A stretch of DNA of 64,000 bases from Diphasiastrum complanatum (lineage: Eukaryota; Streptophyta; Lycopodiopsida; Lycopodiales; Lycopodiaceae). The notes below the pieces were generated by a model. The model was given only the letters and a program-made list of their open reading frames with translations, was not told where the DNA came from and made no database searches. A program made the position numbers and the translations under genes. This document shows, piece by piece, positions 10,655-23,352 of the stretch (within the stretch, counting starts at the first letter, position 1; each line of letters starts with the position of its first letter). The stretch spans positions 3,449,089-3,513,088 of the forward strand of contig CM055100.1 of assembly GCA_029204225.1 (NCBI GenBank). Reading direction: 5' to 3'.

Positions 10655-12742
10655 TCAAGGCTGTGCTGCGGCTGTTTTGTTGATGTTGTAAAAAGATGTA
10701 ATGCGAGCCACAGAATGGGAAAGCGCTGGAGCCTGCCGGCGTCGTCTGTGAGCATGAGCACGTGCATGTGTACTAGTAGTAGTGGTACATCTCTGTGTAG
10801 GATGTTTGGTAATCCTGGTAGTAACATGATGGTGGGAGGTACACTGTCTCTGATCTCTATGAATATGGGAGCGACTGTCATCCTTGTCATCGTCATAATC
10901 ATAATCCTCATCCTCAAGCACTAAATCATGTGATCTCCACCTAGTAAAGAATGAGGTAATCAATAATTGTGAGGTAAAATGTTGGGGTGTCTCATATAAA
11001 TCTCTCCGTAGTATGGACATCTCGCGTACCATCAGAGCGACACAACTTGGGTCCTCATAAGCTATGAGAGAGCGTAGAGTGGTAGGCATCCCTCAGAATA
11101 GGCAATGATACCGCCCTCTGATCTCATAATATATAAGGCACCTAAAGATAAAGTGCTCGTCAAACTCCACCTCACCTAGAGAACATAACTGGCAAATCTG
11201 CTCCTCTTTGGGAGTACCATGGAACCTCCCAGTCTCAATAGCTAACTGATGAGAGGACACCTTGAGCTGCCTCAATGTGAATCTGAGACAATGTGACAGT
11301 CCCGAGTCCAAGTAGCATGGCATGACCGGGGTCCCTGATGCATCTAGCTACAAGAAACGAGTCCGGTAGGAAGTTGGCTTAACCCCTAATTGGTTATGCC
11401 AAGTCCGCTCTAGGTATGTGTGATAGAGGAAGCGTCTGATATAGTGATGTGTGCCTGAGGGGAGCTCTGTAATAGAGATGCCAAATGACGTAAGCAAAAG
11501 GTGGGAGGCCTGAGAAAACCATGATAACTTGTAGCCATGATCGTGAAGACACTGTGAAGAGGATAGTGCAACCTGTATGTATCACCTATCTATCTCTGGT
11601 AACACTTGTATCCTCTGTATATAGGTGATGAGCTGAAGATATGTCTTGATCTGTATAGGTGGAACTGCAAACTCAGCCAGAAGAATCTCATGTGGAACAG
11701 AAGGCTTCATTCGAATCAACCGAGCTAGCATGGTGATCTGTAATCGTGAGAGGCTGGCCCAATGTGAAGAAGGGAGACTTGCACACCATGTCTCTATTGC
11801 ATATAAAGTCGTGGGAGTAACAATGATATCAAAGAGTCGACACTTACTATGAGCATCCTGGATGGACTTCCGAAAGCAAAAACGCTCTAGCTGAACAAGG
11901 GAAGCATGCCCCTTCCCCAGTTGAGTGGTAGCGGCCTATCTCATGCTAAAAGTAGGACCTGAGAAAAGGACCCCCCAGGTATGTATAGGAAGGGACCACC
12001 TCTAGAACCTGTCCACCCAAAGTAAGATCTTGTCACTGCATGAATGCTCTCGAAGTGTTGAAGACCATAACCTTGGTCTTCCCAATGTTCACCCCCAGGC
12101 CCCATTTGGTACAAAACTCATGCAAGCAATCCAACTGTCACTGTAGACCCTCTCTGGTTGGTGAGACCAATACCACATCATCGGCATAAAGGGGGATAGC
12201 AATCAAGATGTCACCAAGCCTGCAACCAAGACCACCACCCTGTGTAAAGACTCTCTCCAACTCATCAATATACAAGCCAAAAAAGACTGGTGAGAGAGAA
12301 CAACCTTGCTTCACCCCGATAGTGCTCTAGATGTGATCAGAGATGCCACTGCTATGCCGGAAACAGCCTAGGACATGCTCATAAAGTGCCATCATAGCAA
12401 GAACAATGTTGGTGGAGAAGCCGAGATCTCAAAGTCTTTGGATGAGCAATGAGCGGGGAACAGAATCAAAGGCTTTCCTGAAGTCCACAAAACAACAGTA
12501 AACCCTCTCCCTCCTGTGCTTAGACTCCTCAATCAAGGCACGCAGTGTGAAGATGTGATCAGCAGTAGAATAATGGGCTCGAAAACCAGCCTGACCCATG
12601 GCATGCAGTCTCCTAGTGTCCGTCTCTGAGCTCACAACAGACTGTAATATAGTACCATATAGTTTTGCCAGGACATGTCCAATCATTATGGTGTGGTAGT
12701 TACTCGAAATCATGGGCTCACCATTCTTATGGATGGGGTGGA
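10655..12742 (-). pseudogene. LINE-2 ORF2, RT and C-terminal part
   Basis: Reverse transcriptase: NYHTIMIGHVLAKLYGTILQ, GQAGFRAHYSTADHIFTLR and CCFVDFRKAFDSVPRSLL at 12429-12742; LYADDVVL near 12175-12195. Near 11093-11323 is a C-terminal cysteine/histidine motif (CQLCSLGEVEFDEHFIFRC), the zinc-finger-like domain that ends many LINE polyproteins. Broken by frameshifts and stops throughout. Its RT is closest in wording to that of LINE-3. Confidence 0.85.
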
Positions 12743-13363
12743 TGTTGAAATATTGGAATAAACTATCTAATGTTGTAAGTAGGGGTCCTAAAAATGCCAA
12801 AGATGAATTGAGCTCTTTTGGCTTAGTAAAGACTCATCTTAGAATAAAATATTCAAGGTAGGTAGAAGTAGAAACTTGAGCTACCATAGGAATTGCCATT
12901 TGTACTTTGCATGCCACATTTAATGCATGAAAATACTAGGTGGCACAATTAGACATATTGAGGTGGCTTGAATAAGTCTAGATAGCTTGAGAGGTGGATT
13001 CATAACTCCAATTCAACTCAAAGTAGGAGGAGAGTCCATGGATCTATATATATGTGATGTACTCTCATTGAGAAGATGATGATTATTTTTGTGTGTAATG
13101 CAAATTTGGAGACTAAGCTCTTTGTGCCCTCTCTCTCTACTCGAGTTTGTACATTCATATTCTCTCTCTAGCCGAGTTGAGGCATTTATTGTAATTAGTT
13201 TCATATTTTGTTGATAGATCTTGCTTGTAACACAATAATATTTCTTGTATGATCAGCTTTCCTATTGTCAATCAATGCTAGTTTAATCTTTATGGTATTA
13301 TTGGGCTTAGGAGACCAAAAGTACATGTGTAGGGCATCCCACATGTGTGAATTTATCAGTGGA
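12738..13363 (+). mobile_element. Solo LTR inside LINE-2
   Basis: 616 bp (12743-13358) starting TGTTGAAATA and ending ATTTATCA, flanked by the perfect 5-bp duplication GTGGA (12738-12742, 13359-13363). Removing it restores continuity of LINE-2 with the matching part of LINE-3 (about 19465-19480). Plus orientation is suggested by a TATA-like TATATATATG near 13043-13052. It arose by recombination between two LTRs; no internal part remains. The LTR family is not otherwise seen in the window. Confidence 0.88.
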
Positions 13364-14063
13364 TAATGTTAGTGCACCAGGAGGATGGGAAATCGGAAAC
13401 AACTGCGGAGTTAAGAAGGGTGGCAATAGTGGGGGCGAGTAGGTCGGAGGCATGGGATAGGAGTTCAGATTCAAGGTCTTCAATGTCTCTGGCCCTATGG
13501 GACTTCATCTTCTTAATGGCTACAAGTACCATTTCAGATCTGAAGAAGGAGAACTCAGATGGACATGGAGAAATGGAGATAGGTGAGTCGGTAGGGACCG
13601 TGTACAGGCTAGTAGCATAACCAGTCCAAATGCGGAGGTCCTCCAGAAGAGGTGGTGGAGAGCGAGGAATGAACTCCTGTCAAAAAGCGCCCGAAGAAGA
13701 GCTAAAAAGAAGGTCAATGAGGCGTTTCCCTTCAGAAGCATTGTGGAAACGTTTCTTACGGTGGAGACCACGATGGTAGGAGCATCGGGAAGATCAAAGA
13801 AAATGCGAGGCATGGATGCATGAGCAGGTTACTAACTGATGAAGAGAATGACACTCGGTATCGTATCAAGGAAGGTGTAGTGGTCGAGGTGTGCGTCGGG
13901 TCTTTTTGGGGTGGGGTTTTGTTAGAATTCTCATCGTCGTGCCGGTCATTATTGAAGCACAAACAGGTGATGAACGCTACGTTACCACCCAACCATAGAG
14001 GTACTGCCACCTCACCCCCATGCACTGGAGCTATAGACCACCATCAAGCAAGCTCGGATCTCA
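13364..14063 (-). pseudogene. LINE-2 ORF2, end of endonuclease and linker
   Basis: Sequence between endonuclease and RT, matching LINE-1 8600-9200 and LINE-3 19480-20330 in order. Includes GTGTAGTGGTC near 13877 (shared with LINE-1 near 9026). Heavily decayed, with no long frame. The exact border with the Gypsy-A LTR at 14064 is inferred from the TG...CA rule. Confidence 0.65.
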
Positions 14064-14442
14064 TGTAAGCCATGGTGTCCCATACCACCATGCCTTACCC
14101 TCGACCCTTGCCTACCTACATCCTGAGGCCTAGATACTCGTCCTGACCTGACCACCAGTGGAAGAGCTCTTCATTCTACCGGAGAGAATGAATACCAAGC
14201 TCATGGAGATCCACCTCTATATACATAGTTCAGGCGGGTCATCTCCCTCCATAGGAGTCATGCATGACCAATGACACTTGGCAGTTGCACACTGACGCGG
14301 GTCTATAATAGCGAGTCCCCACGTGCCAATAATACATTGACACGTGGGACCCAAAAGACCTATAGCTCCAGGTCAGCGTTCCTCCCATTACTAAGACCGT
14401 CACCTAAAGTTTTCTACTTCGTACCCTTATGGGTACTTAACA
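14064..14442 (-). repeat. Gypsy-A 3' LTR
   Basis: The right end is secure: ...GGGTACTTAACA at 14442, followed by a purine tract on the minus strand. The left end TGTAAGCC at 14064 is chosen because it gives TG...CA ends with a short inverted repeat. There is no second LTR, so the target duplication cannot be tested. Confidence 0.6.
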
Positions 14443-14457
14443 TTCCCTCCCCCTTTA
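14443..14457 (-). other. Gypsy-A polypurine tract
   Basis: Minus-strand AAAGGGGGAGGGAA directly before the LTR start TGTTAAG. Confidence 0.75.
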
Positions 14458-14463
14458 AGATTC

Positions 14464-16985
14464 TCCTCCTAATGGGAGCAAGCCAGGGAAGTTCAGTCTT
14501 AAATAGTCCTCTCTCTCCCAAGTGTCCTCGTCATCTGTCTTGCCTTTCCAATGTATGAGAAACTCAGAAACCAAATGGTTTCTCAAATGGTGACGACGAA
14601 CGTTAACAACTTTTTCAGGTACATTAGGTACAAAGCTAAACGGATCCTCGAACTCAACTAGTTCACCTTCCGGAATTAGGAAATCCTTCCTACTAAGTCA
14701 TTCTTTTAAACGACTTAAATGGAAAACAGAATGAACCTCAACCCCAACCGGAAGATCTAGCTAATAAGCGACTGGGTTGATTTTCTTTACAACCTTATAA
14801 GGTCCGCTATATCGAGGAGATAGCTTATGGCATTTTTCCGTCCAAAGTGCCTTCGAATCCTTAAGAATTCTAAGATACACCCAAGTTCCGACCTCAATAT
14901 CCCGAGGTGAATGACCGCGATTAGCATAAAACTGAGGTCTATCTTGAGCGGTTTTCATGCTTTCCTTGGCCACTAACAACATTTCTTGCATGTTTTGCAA
15001 GAAATCTACTACAGCTTGCACCTTGAGACCTTTGAGTCCGACCGAAACTGGAGAACGCGGCTAAAAGCCATACATCAGCATAAAAGGACTGAATCCAGTG
15101 GCAGAATGCTTAGCACTATTGTGCACAAACTCAACCAAAGGGAGATACTTTTCCCAATCAGACTATCGGTGAGAAACATATGCTCTAAGCATATCTTCCA
15201 ACGTCTAGTTGACACGTTCTGTCTGCCCATTAGATTCTGGGTGATCTGAAGAACTAAAACTAAGGGTTGTTTCAAGTTTTTCAAAAACTGCTTGCTAGAA
15301 TTTGCCAGTGAACTTGGAGTCGCGATCACTTACAATATCATTCGGCAAACCATACAATCTGAACAACTTTTCAACGAAAAACTGGGCTAGTTTAGATGCC
15401 TTGACAATTAATTTAGTTGGTATAAATTGTGCCATCTTGATTAGCCTGTCAACGACCACCCAAATGGCATCGTGATCACTCCGGGTTTTAGGGAGTCAAC
15501 CACAAAATCCTTTCCCATTTCTTACTGGGAATTTCCAAGGGATGTAAAAGACCCACAACTTTGAGTCTTTCTACTTTGTTTTGTTGGCATTGTTCACAAC
15601 TTTGAATGTATGCCTCCACATGACCTTTCATCTTAGGCCAGAAGAAATTTTGCCTAACAAGGTCAAGTGTCCTCTGTATGCCTGGGTGACCAGCACAAGG
15701 GTTATCCTGACACTGCTGCAGAATTTGGCCCCGCAAGTCCTCCCTATCCGGCACACAAACCTTTCCCTTTCGGAAAAGCAGGCCATTCCTTATGGAATAG
15801 TCTTCAAGTATCTTATCATTACGGGATTGCTTGGGATCCTACATCCCAAGGCCATCACTAGATCTAGAATTTCCCATCAGGACATCTAGCCAGATGCGAC
15901 CAAAAAACCTATCGGTTCGACAAAGATCCTGTAGTGAAGGATACAAATCAGATTGGATCTCAGCAAAGCATAATTGATTAATCTCTCCAATCCGACTCAA
16001 GGCATCGGCAACACAGTTTGACATACCTTTACGATACTTAATGTTGAACACAAACTCCTGAATGAGTTACGACCATCTAGCCTTACGCACCCGAAGGTCC
16101 TTGGCATCACAAATATACTTAAGAGATTGGTGATCAGTCATTACCGTAAATCTGGCACCATAAAGATAATGCCTCCAGATTTTTAATGCGTGAATGACTG
16201 CAAAAAGCTCCTTCTCATAGGTAGAATACCTAGTCTGAGCAGGATCCAGCTTCTTGCTTTCAAAAGCCACTGGTCTATCGTCCTGATAAAGGACCGCTCC
16301 AACAGCAAAGTCGCTAGCATCCGTATCAACCACAAAGGGTCGGTTAGGATCGACAATGTGTAAAATTGGAGCCGTAGAAACATAGTGTTTGAGAGTCTCA
16401 GAACTCTCATTCATTTCATCAGTCCATGTTATTAATGGACTTTTTTCTGTGGCTACATTTTTTCTTCACCCCCTTAGGAACGTTCGTCAAGGGCAATGCT
16501 ATTAAGGCATAGTCCAAAATGAACCTGTGAAAGAATCCTGTGAAGCCCAAAAAGGATTTCACATCTCGAATTGTCAAAGGTCTTGACCATTCTCATACCT
16601 TGGACTTTGTCATAATCGATTTCAAGACCTTTATCCGATATGACATGGCCCTCGACACATAATCCTTTCTTAAAGTCTCGTTTTTTGAATAAAACCATTC
16701 TTTTCCTAAGATTATGTCTACGCTATCCAAATTCATAATATGAAAATCAAGTAGTTCAATATAATCTTGAATCTGAAGTGGCACTTGAGGAACAAGCTGA
16801 TCCCAAGCTTGCCGAGACACCATTTTCACCATACAAGTGATTGCTTGGCGCGGTAGCTGCCCTAAGCTTCTGCACCAGTTTAGCATTTATGAAGTTATGT
16901 GTGGAACCATCATCGAAGAGAACACTCACAACTTGGTGTCCTACGATTCTTTCATACGAATGAGATCGTATGGGCCAAAAATAGC
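14464..16985 (-). pseudogene. Gypsy-A pol remnant (chromodomain Ty3/Gypsy)
   Basis: In element order: aspartic protease near 16960-16700 (DDGSTHNFI active site, later DIILGKEWF); then directly the end of reverse transcriptase (GHVISDKGLEIDYDKVQGM, 16640-16590); RNase H 16414-16067 (FVVDTDASDFAVGAVLYQDD, TDHQSLKYI) and its end with VADALSRIGEI at 16010; integrase zinc region 15754-15500 (GHPGIQRTLDLVRQNFFWP, CEQCQQNK); integrase tail 15021-14761 (GTWVYL, LSPRYSGPYKV); and near 14600-14480 a chromodomain with FLIHWKGKTDDEDTWE. That places it among chromoviruses. Gag, the body of RT and the 5' LTR are missing: a deletion joins protease to the RT tail near 16695, and the element is cut at about 17085, where LINE-2 resumes. 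Confidence 0.9.
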
Positions 16986-17085
16986 TGTATTAAAACAACA
17001 ATTCTTGCAATTAGTGCCATCCTTAAGAGATAAATCAACAAAAGAAATACTAGAATTACTTAACTGTTGTGGCTCTGTATAAACA

Positions 17086-17761
<676 letters not shown>

Positions 17762-20700
17762 CTAGAAAAAGTGCATAATGTGGGACTGGCTATGATGCAC
17801 ATCAGAAACATCCAATACAAAGGAAGATCTCAGAGTAAACATCTCTTGTAATAATAAACCAACACATCTCGCATCTGAGAAGGCAAGGAAAGAACCAAGT
17901 GTAAGTGGAGTATCTCTGTTTAAGTAATAATATATGCCTCTGATCTCATAGTAGGCTGGACATCGAAAAATGAAATGGAACTCAAACCCTAAGCTGACCA
18001 AGACGATAACGCAGGCTGAAAGATAACGCCTGAGACAAATAACCCGGCCGGATGGGAGGCTCAAAAACATCGAGCTAAAGAAGATGAGCTTGATAAAAAT
18101 GAAGCTTGACTCGTGCAGATCTGGGTGAGACCACATTGTGTTGATGTACGCTTTGTAAATCTGCTGGCAGATATATGTGTGTGTCCCATTCGGGAGATCA
18201 GATATAGATAAACCCCACCTACTCAAAAGCTCAGAAACACACTGAAACCATGAGGACTTATCCTGATGACTAGCTAGAGTGTGAGAGGATGTGAAAGTTG
18301 TAGCAATGTATCTCGATGAATCAAGCTCTGAGACTATATGAATGAATGTGATAATCTGAAGTATAGCCTCGACAATCAGTGGTGGTGAGGCAAACTCTGC
18401 CAGTATGATATCATGGGGAACTGACTGCTTCGCACGGATCATCCGGCTAAGCATAAGGATCTACAAACGTGAAATATCACTCCAAGTATTTATGGACAAG
18501 CTAGGAGACCACGTCTCTGCTGAATATAGAGCCACTAGAGAGACAGTGGCAAAAAAAAGATGACAACGCGTATCAAGATCATGTACAAAGTAAATAGAGG
18601 AAAACCTCTTCATCTTGTTAAGAGCAGAGTGCCCCTTGCGGAGCCTAGACAGTGCAGTTGGTCTAAAAGTGGGCAATGGGCCAGTAAAAAGGACACCCAA
18701 GTATGTATAAGAGGCGGCTACTATCTCTAGTGGCAGCCCATCATAGTGGAACATTGTGTCTCTCATATGCTGATGATTGGTGTTGAACACCATGACCTTA
18801 GTCTTACCAATGTTCACCATCAAACCCCATGTCTGGCAAAAAGTATATTATAAAGCATCAAGGTGCCGCTGAAGCCCAGATGCTAATCTCGATAGAAGTA
18901 TCACGTCATCCGCATACAACAGAATAGGGATAATCATATCTGCTAACGGACAGCCCTCTCCACCCTCTTCCCTAATAATCCACTCAAGATCATCAATATA
19001 TAGAGCAAAGAGAGTAGGGGACAAAGGACATCCCTACCTAACTCCCATTGTACTATGAATGTAAGAGGACCATCCATCACCATCTCGAAAATGAGCCAGC
19101 ACTCTCTCATACAATGTGATGATAGCAACAATGATCTCTTGAGAAAAGCCAAGCGATGCTAGGCGCTGGAGTAAAAAAAGGTGTCTCAGAACAGAATCAA
19201 AGGCTTTGCGAAAATCCACAAAGCAACAGTAAACCCTCTACTTCTTGAACTTAGCCTCCTCAATAATGCATCTCAGGATGAATATTTGGTCAGCCGTGGA
19301 GTAGCCAGCGGGAAAACTTGCCTGTCCCATAGCATGTAACCCCTCTGTCTTTGCCGTGAGCTGACAGTAGACTGCAAAATATATCCGTATAGCTTGGCCA
19401 TAGTATGACTGATCATAATAGTGTGGTAGTTGTCTACAATCAAAGGATCCCCGACTTTGAGGATAGGGTGTAAAAGGTTGGTGCACCACGATGTGGGGAG
19501 ACCAAAGATGACAGATTGGTTAAAGATATGGGAAATGTGTGGGACAATAGCGTGAGCAACTGGTTTTATGAAGTCCATACTTAGGAGGTCAACAACAATG
19601 GCTTTTTGGGTTTGACCATTTTGGATGGTGTTTTCAACCATGGACGGGGTGAAGAGGGTGGATTCTGAAGGGCGCGGGGAAAGAGAATTGGAAAGAGAGT
19701 CAACTGTATAAAGCTTAGTAGCATAATTTATCCATGACTCAATAGCAATAGGAGCAGGTTTATAAGGGTTTTTAGAGAACATCCGCCAAAAGAAATGGGA
19801 GGATGGGAGGCAATAGCATCAACGAGTTTTTGTCCCAAGGACTGGAGATAAGCTGTCTTTTTTTTTAGAGTCACTTTGTGATATTCTTTTTGTTTCAAGG
19901 CTAGGGTGTGAGGAGAGTGGTATCAAGCGTAAACAACTTGTTTATGCAGTGAGAAGCACTCTGTATCATACCATTTGTTGTGGGTGCATTTATGCGAAGA
20001 GAAGGTTTTCGAAGGATAGGCAGTATTGGCAGATTGCAAAAGAGATTGAGATAAAAAGACAGCTTGTTAGTCAACTGAGGAGGTGAAGGGAAAGTCTTGG
20101 AGAAAAGCAATTAGGGACTCAGTGCAAAGGGAAAAACTAGGTGGAGAGAAAACCAGACGATGGTGATGAGTGGGACGGTGTGTCGTGACTGTGGTAAGGT
20201 GATGTCCAAGGGATAGAAGTAGGAGGGAGTGATTAATAATGGTAGGAGGGATAATGTGGAAGGTATGAAGAAATGGGATCAAAGCCGGTGACTCAATGAA
20301 GTAGTCAACAACACTATGTCCTCCTCCATGTGGGTGACAGGTAAAATAAGATGATGACGGCCAGCAAGGAAGGCCATTCAAAATGGTTAAGGAATGGGCC
20401 TCTGCTAAACCAATCAGCTACTCTTCAAAGTGGGTAGCTGGAGTATCTACATCCTGTGAGGTCCTGTCAAAGCCCATATCTAATGTATGAACCTGTAGAA
20501 AGTCACTCTCTGCATGAAACTCAGCCTACCTTATGCTTGTACGAGCATTAAAATCCCTTGCTAAAAGAATAAGGCCTCTCTATGCAAAGCTGACTATATC
20601 ATCTGAGAGAGCCTGGAAGGGTCACCACCAAAATCTGCAAAAGATGATGTCTGTGGTGCAAAGTAAGAAACTGCAAGAAAGAGGTCGTGAGAAAGCCCCA

Positions 20701-21010
20701 AACAGTGACCAAATAATTGAAACCAAATAAAACATGCAAATGGATCCCTTTTTACCAGTTTAAAATGAGAACTGAAAACATCACTGGTGAGACATGTAAC
20801 ACCACCAGAACCACGGGAGGTCTTCCCTCTCACAAAGGGCCGATGTGCTGAGTGCCAGGTGCAATTCTGTATGGATGGGAGCGGTCTATATAATGATTCA
20901 TGAATCTCTGCTAACAAAAGCATATCACATTTCAGCATGAAAGAATGGAAATCGCCTGCTAAAGAAGATGATAGTATGTCATTACAATTCCAAAAACCAT
21001 TATGTAAAGG
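17762..21010 (-). pseudogene. LINE-3 ORF2 (endonuclease, RT, C-terminal domain), broken
   Basis: The endonuclease starts near 21005 (GFWNCND, then MLLLAEIHES at 20920) and continues with GKTSRGSGGV, CHPHGGGHSVVDYF (20330) and INHSLLLLSLG (20210). RT: NYHTIMISHTMAKLYGYILQ (19430), AGYSTADQIFILR (19300), CCFVDFRKAFDSVLRHL (19220), LLYADDV near 18905-18922, TKVMVFNTNHQHMRD (18800) and SYTYLGVLFTGPLP (18700). The C-terminal domain is at 18454-17762 (FIFRCPAYYEIRGIYYYL). The order and length are those of a full ORF2, but at least six frameshifts or stops break it. It would act in the nucleus with ORF1 protein on LINE RNA. Confidence 0.88.
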
Positions 21011-21055
21011 CTGAGGAAAACTCGGGCTGCTCCATTGCTTGGGAGCCCCAAATCT

Positions 21056-22045
21056 CTATTGAGAAATTTTATCAAATTTTTTTGGTTTTCCTTCAATGAA
21101 AACCACCCGCTGATTTCTTGCATTTGCATCCTGGATAATTTGTTTCCTGGCTTGTCGTGTAAGGTCATCATCCATAAAAATAAAAGTCTCTTTTAAGTTG
21201 GTTCTAAGGCGTAAAGTTGCGTTGCGGCTGTTCATAGAGCGGAACTTGATAAACAAGACATTAGTGTCAAACTTACTTCTCCAAGCTGTATCAAATCCAT
21301 CCATGGTGTGTGTGAGTTTAGTTAAAAGCAGCTCTTTTGCCTCTTCAATGGGCTTATCCCCGTCAGGAATCCCTCTAACCCGAATATTAAAAGCTTTTTT
21401 AGGCTTTCTTTCTTGCTCGAAAAAGACATCTTCTAGTGTAAAATTCACAACTGCATGTTGAACCGAGCTTGAAGATTCGACCTTACCATCATTTTTGAGA
21501 CGCGCTGCCCATGTCTTCATTTCTTCAACTTGTTTCTCAAGGCTAGATATTTTGTTCGACATCTCCTCCAATACATGCTTTTGAGGGATATGTTCCGCAA
21601 TCCGTTGCTTAAGAGATATATTTTCTTGTTTAAGCTGCTCCATTCGCTCTTTAACCCCACAGACATCCAAAACCAGCTTGCCGTTCTCAATTTTAAGGAA
21701 GCGTAAATGTCTTTTGAGTCCTATGATTTCTTGCCGAATATAACTCATGCCATAAGCAAAGAGGCCTTTAGTAGGTTTGGAAGGGGTATAATCAACCGTG
21801 GGCAGTTGATTAACCGCAAATGTTTCGATAGCAGGGCGGGCATCCGTCTTGGATCCAGATGCAGATGCGGTGGATAGATCAGAAGTGGATGTGATGGACA
21901 TACTTAAAGTAGGTACGATGGCAGGAGCAGGTACCAAAAACTCAAATGTGATGGGCATGGGGGTGTTTTCCAGGCCTTCCAAAGTAGGGCATGGTGGGAA
22001 GTGGGGGGACCTCCCTGTCGTTTGTTGCATGGAGCCATAGGACAA
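21056..22045 (-). CDS. LINE-3 ORF1 protein, coiled coil plus RRM-like
   Basis: Open frame of 329 aa with ATG and stop. Residues 1-95 are low-complexity (Pro/Ser/Thr). About 100-188 have heptad-like spacing rich in Leu, Ile, Lys and Glu (MEQLKQENISLKQRI, ISSLEKQVEEM): a coiled coil, expected to make the protein multimeric. 218-290 read like the RNA-recognition fold of L1 ORF1 proteins (NIRVRGIPDGD, VLFIKFRS), and 291-329 like their C-terminal domain (DDDLTRQARKQIIQ, RRVVF-like NQRVVFIEGKP). No CCHC knuckle is present. Such proteins bind LINE RNA and act as nucleic-acid chaperones. The upstream ORF of this LINE; ORF2 follows within about 50 bp. The call rests on layout and motifs, not on a search. 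Confidence 0.8.
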   Translation of the reverse strand: MSYGSMQQTTGRSPHFPPCPTLEGLENTPMPITFEFLVPAPAIVPTLSMSITSTSDLSTASASGSKTDARPAIETFAVNQLPTVDYTPSKPTKGLFAYGMSYIRQEIIGLKRHLRFLKIENGKLVLDVCGVKERMEQLKQENISLKQRIAEHIPQKHVLEEMSNKISSLEKQVEEMKTWAARLKNDGKVESSSSVQHAVVNFTLEDVFFEQERKPKKAFNIRVRGIPDGDKPIEEAKELLLTKLTHTMDGFDTAWRSKFDTNVLFIKFRSMNSRNATLRLRTNLKETFIFMDDDLTRQARKQIIQDANARNQRVVFIEGKPKKFDKISQ

Positions 22046-22089
22046 CGTAAGTTTGTAGCAACAACCCTGCAGGTCCGGAGTAGGCAGGT

Positions 22090-22245
22090 CCGCTCAAAAA
22101 CCCGCCAAAAAAAAAAATCTGCCAAAGATCTGCCCAAACACTGCCAGATTTTCACCAAAAAATCCACCAGAAAATTCGCCAGAGGTCCGTTCAGAAGTCT
22201 GCCAGAGGTCCGCTAGAAATCTGCCAGAGATCCGCCAACGAGAGG
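22090..22245 (-). repeat. Short tandem repeats in the LINE-3 5' leader
   Basis: Degenerate ~21-bp units built on CTGCCAGAGGTCCGC (22201-22215, 22222-22239 and weaker copies to the left). They lie just upstream of ORF1 in element sense. Confidence 0.6.
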
Positions 22246-22311
22246 GCTCCTTGCTTTTGAAATAGTCTTTGGCTTATCCTTTGTGGATCTAGCAAACATC
22301 TGGGGCGGGGG

Positions 22312-22461
<150 letters not shown>

Positions 22462-22479
22462 TTTATTAATGTATTTTCC

Positions 22480-22493
22480 ATGCCAAAAGGCAT
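22480..22493 (-). other. 3' hairpin of LINE-4
   Basis: ATGCC-AAAA-GGCAT followed by ATAAGAC, identical to LINE-2. Confidence 0.75.
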
Positions 22494-22688
22494 ATAAGAC
22501 TAGTAAATGTACATGTCAAGTATGTGGTAACCATAGGAGCGTATGAAATGTCTCCAAAACAATAACAAAGAAGCAATTTAGAGCTAAAGCTATAAACTGA
22601 AATAGATGTGATGCTATTAGAAACATGTGGGAGCATGTATACTGCTAACAATCATGAGTGAGGTATGACACTATCATCTAGTCCTGTT

Positions 22689-23340
22689 TGTGAAAATTGC
22701 CAACATTTCCTAGCTAGTTTGAGGCCTAAATTGGCAGTTTTTGTACATAGTTTTGGATCTAACATTTCATACATGTGAAAGAGGCCTAGATACTTTTATT
22801 TTAGTATATATTTCATGTTGAAGAAGACTCAAACTTTAGGACCTTCGAAATGACACCAAAATCATGTTATTTGGACATATAGGCCAAAATTGGCTATTTT
22901 AGGCTATTGATGTCCTAAATTTGGGTCCTAAGTTCTAGAGAGAGGAGAGAGAGTCATCTCTCTCACCTATATTAGGCTGAAATTCGTAGAGAACAGGTTG
23001 GAGAAACTTATTGTATTGCAGAGAGAGATCAATAGATCATTGTCACAGTTTCTTCCTCCATTGAGAGCATTGCTTTGTGTATTGTCTTCAAGCTTTTGTG
23101 TATGATCTTAAGAGGTTTGCAAAAGTGGTAGGCTGCTGTTGTAGGGCTGGTATGTTGTTGTTGGCTGCCATCAGTACCTTTTATTAGTTTCTTTTGTCTC
23201 TTGAATGCTTTGTCAAGTTCATGTGTATCAAAGGTAGCATTAGGATGCTTTGCCATTTCTAGCTTTTGTAGCTTGTTGTGCAAAGATCTTAGCCAAGTAT
23301 TTTGGGAGTTTGGATCCATTCAAGATCCACTTTTTTCACA
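22689..23340 (+). repeat. Copia-C 5' LTR (652 bp)
   Basis: Ends TG...CA with inverted repeat TGTGAAAA/TTTTCACA. The palindrome seen intact in the 3' LTR is damaged here at 22765-22780 by one C-to-T and one G-to-A change. Confidence 0.93.
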
Positions 23341-23352
23341 TGGTATTAGAGC
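23341..23352 (+). other. Copia-C primer binding site
   Basis: TGGTATTAGAGC right after the LTR: the initiator-Met tRNA site with one change (T for C). Confidence 0.85.

Noticed and set aside
13013-13204. 63-codon minus-strand frame
   Set aside because: Wholly inside the solo LTR; no motif.
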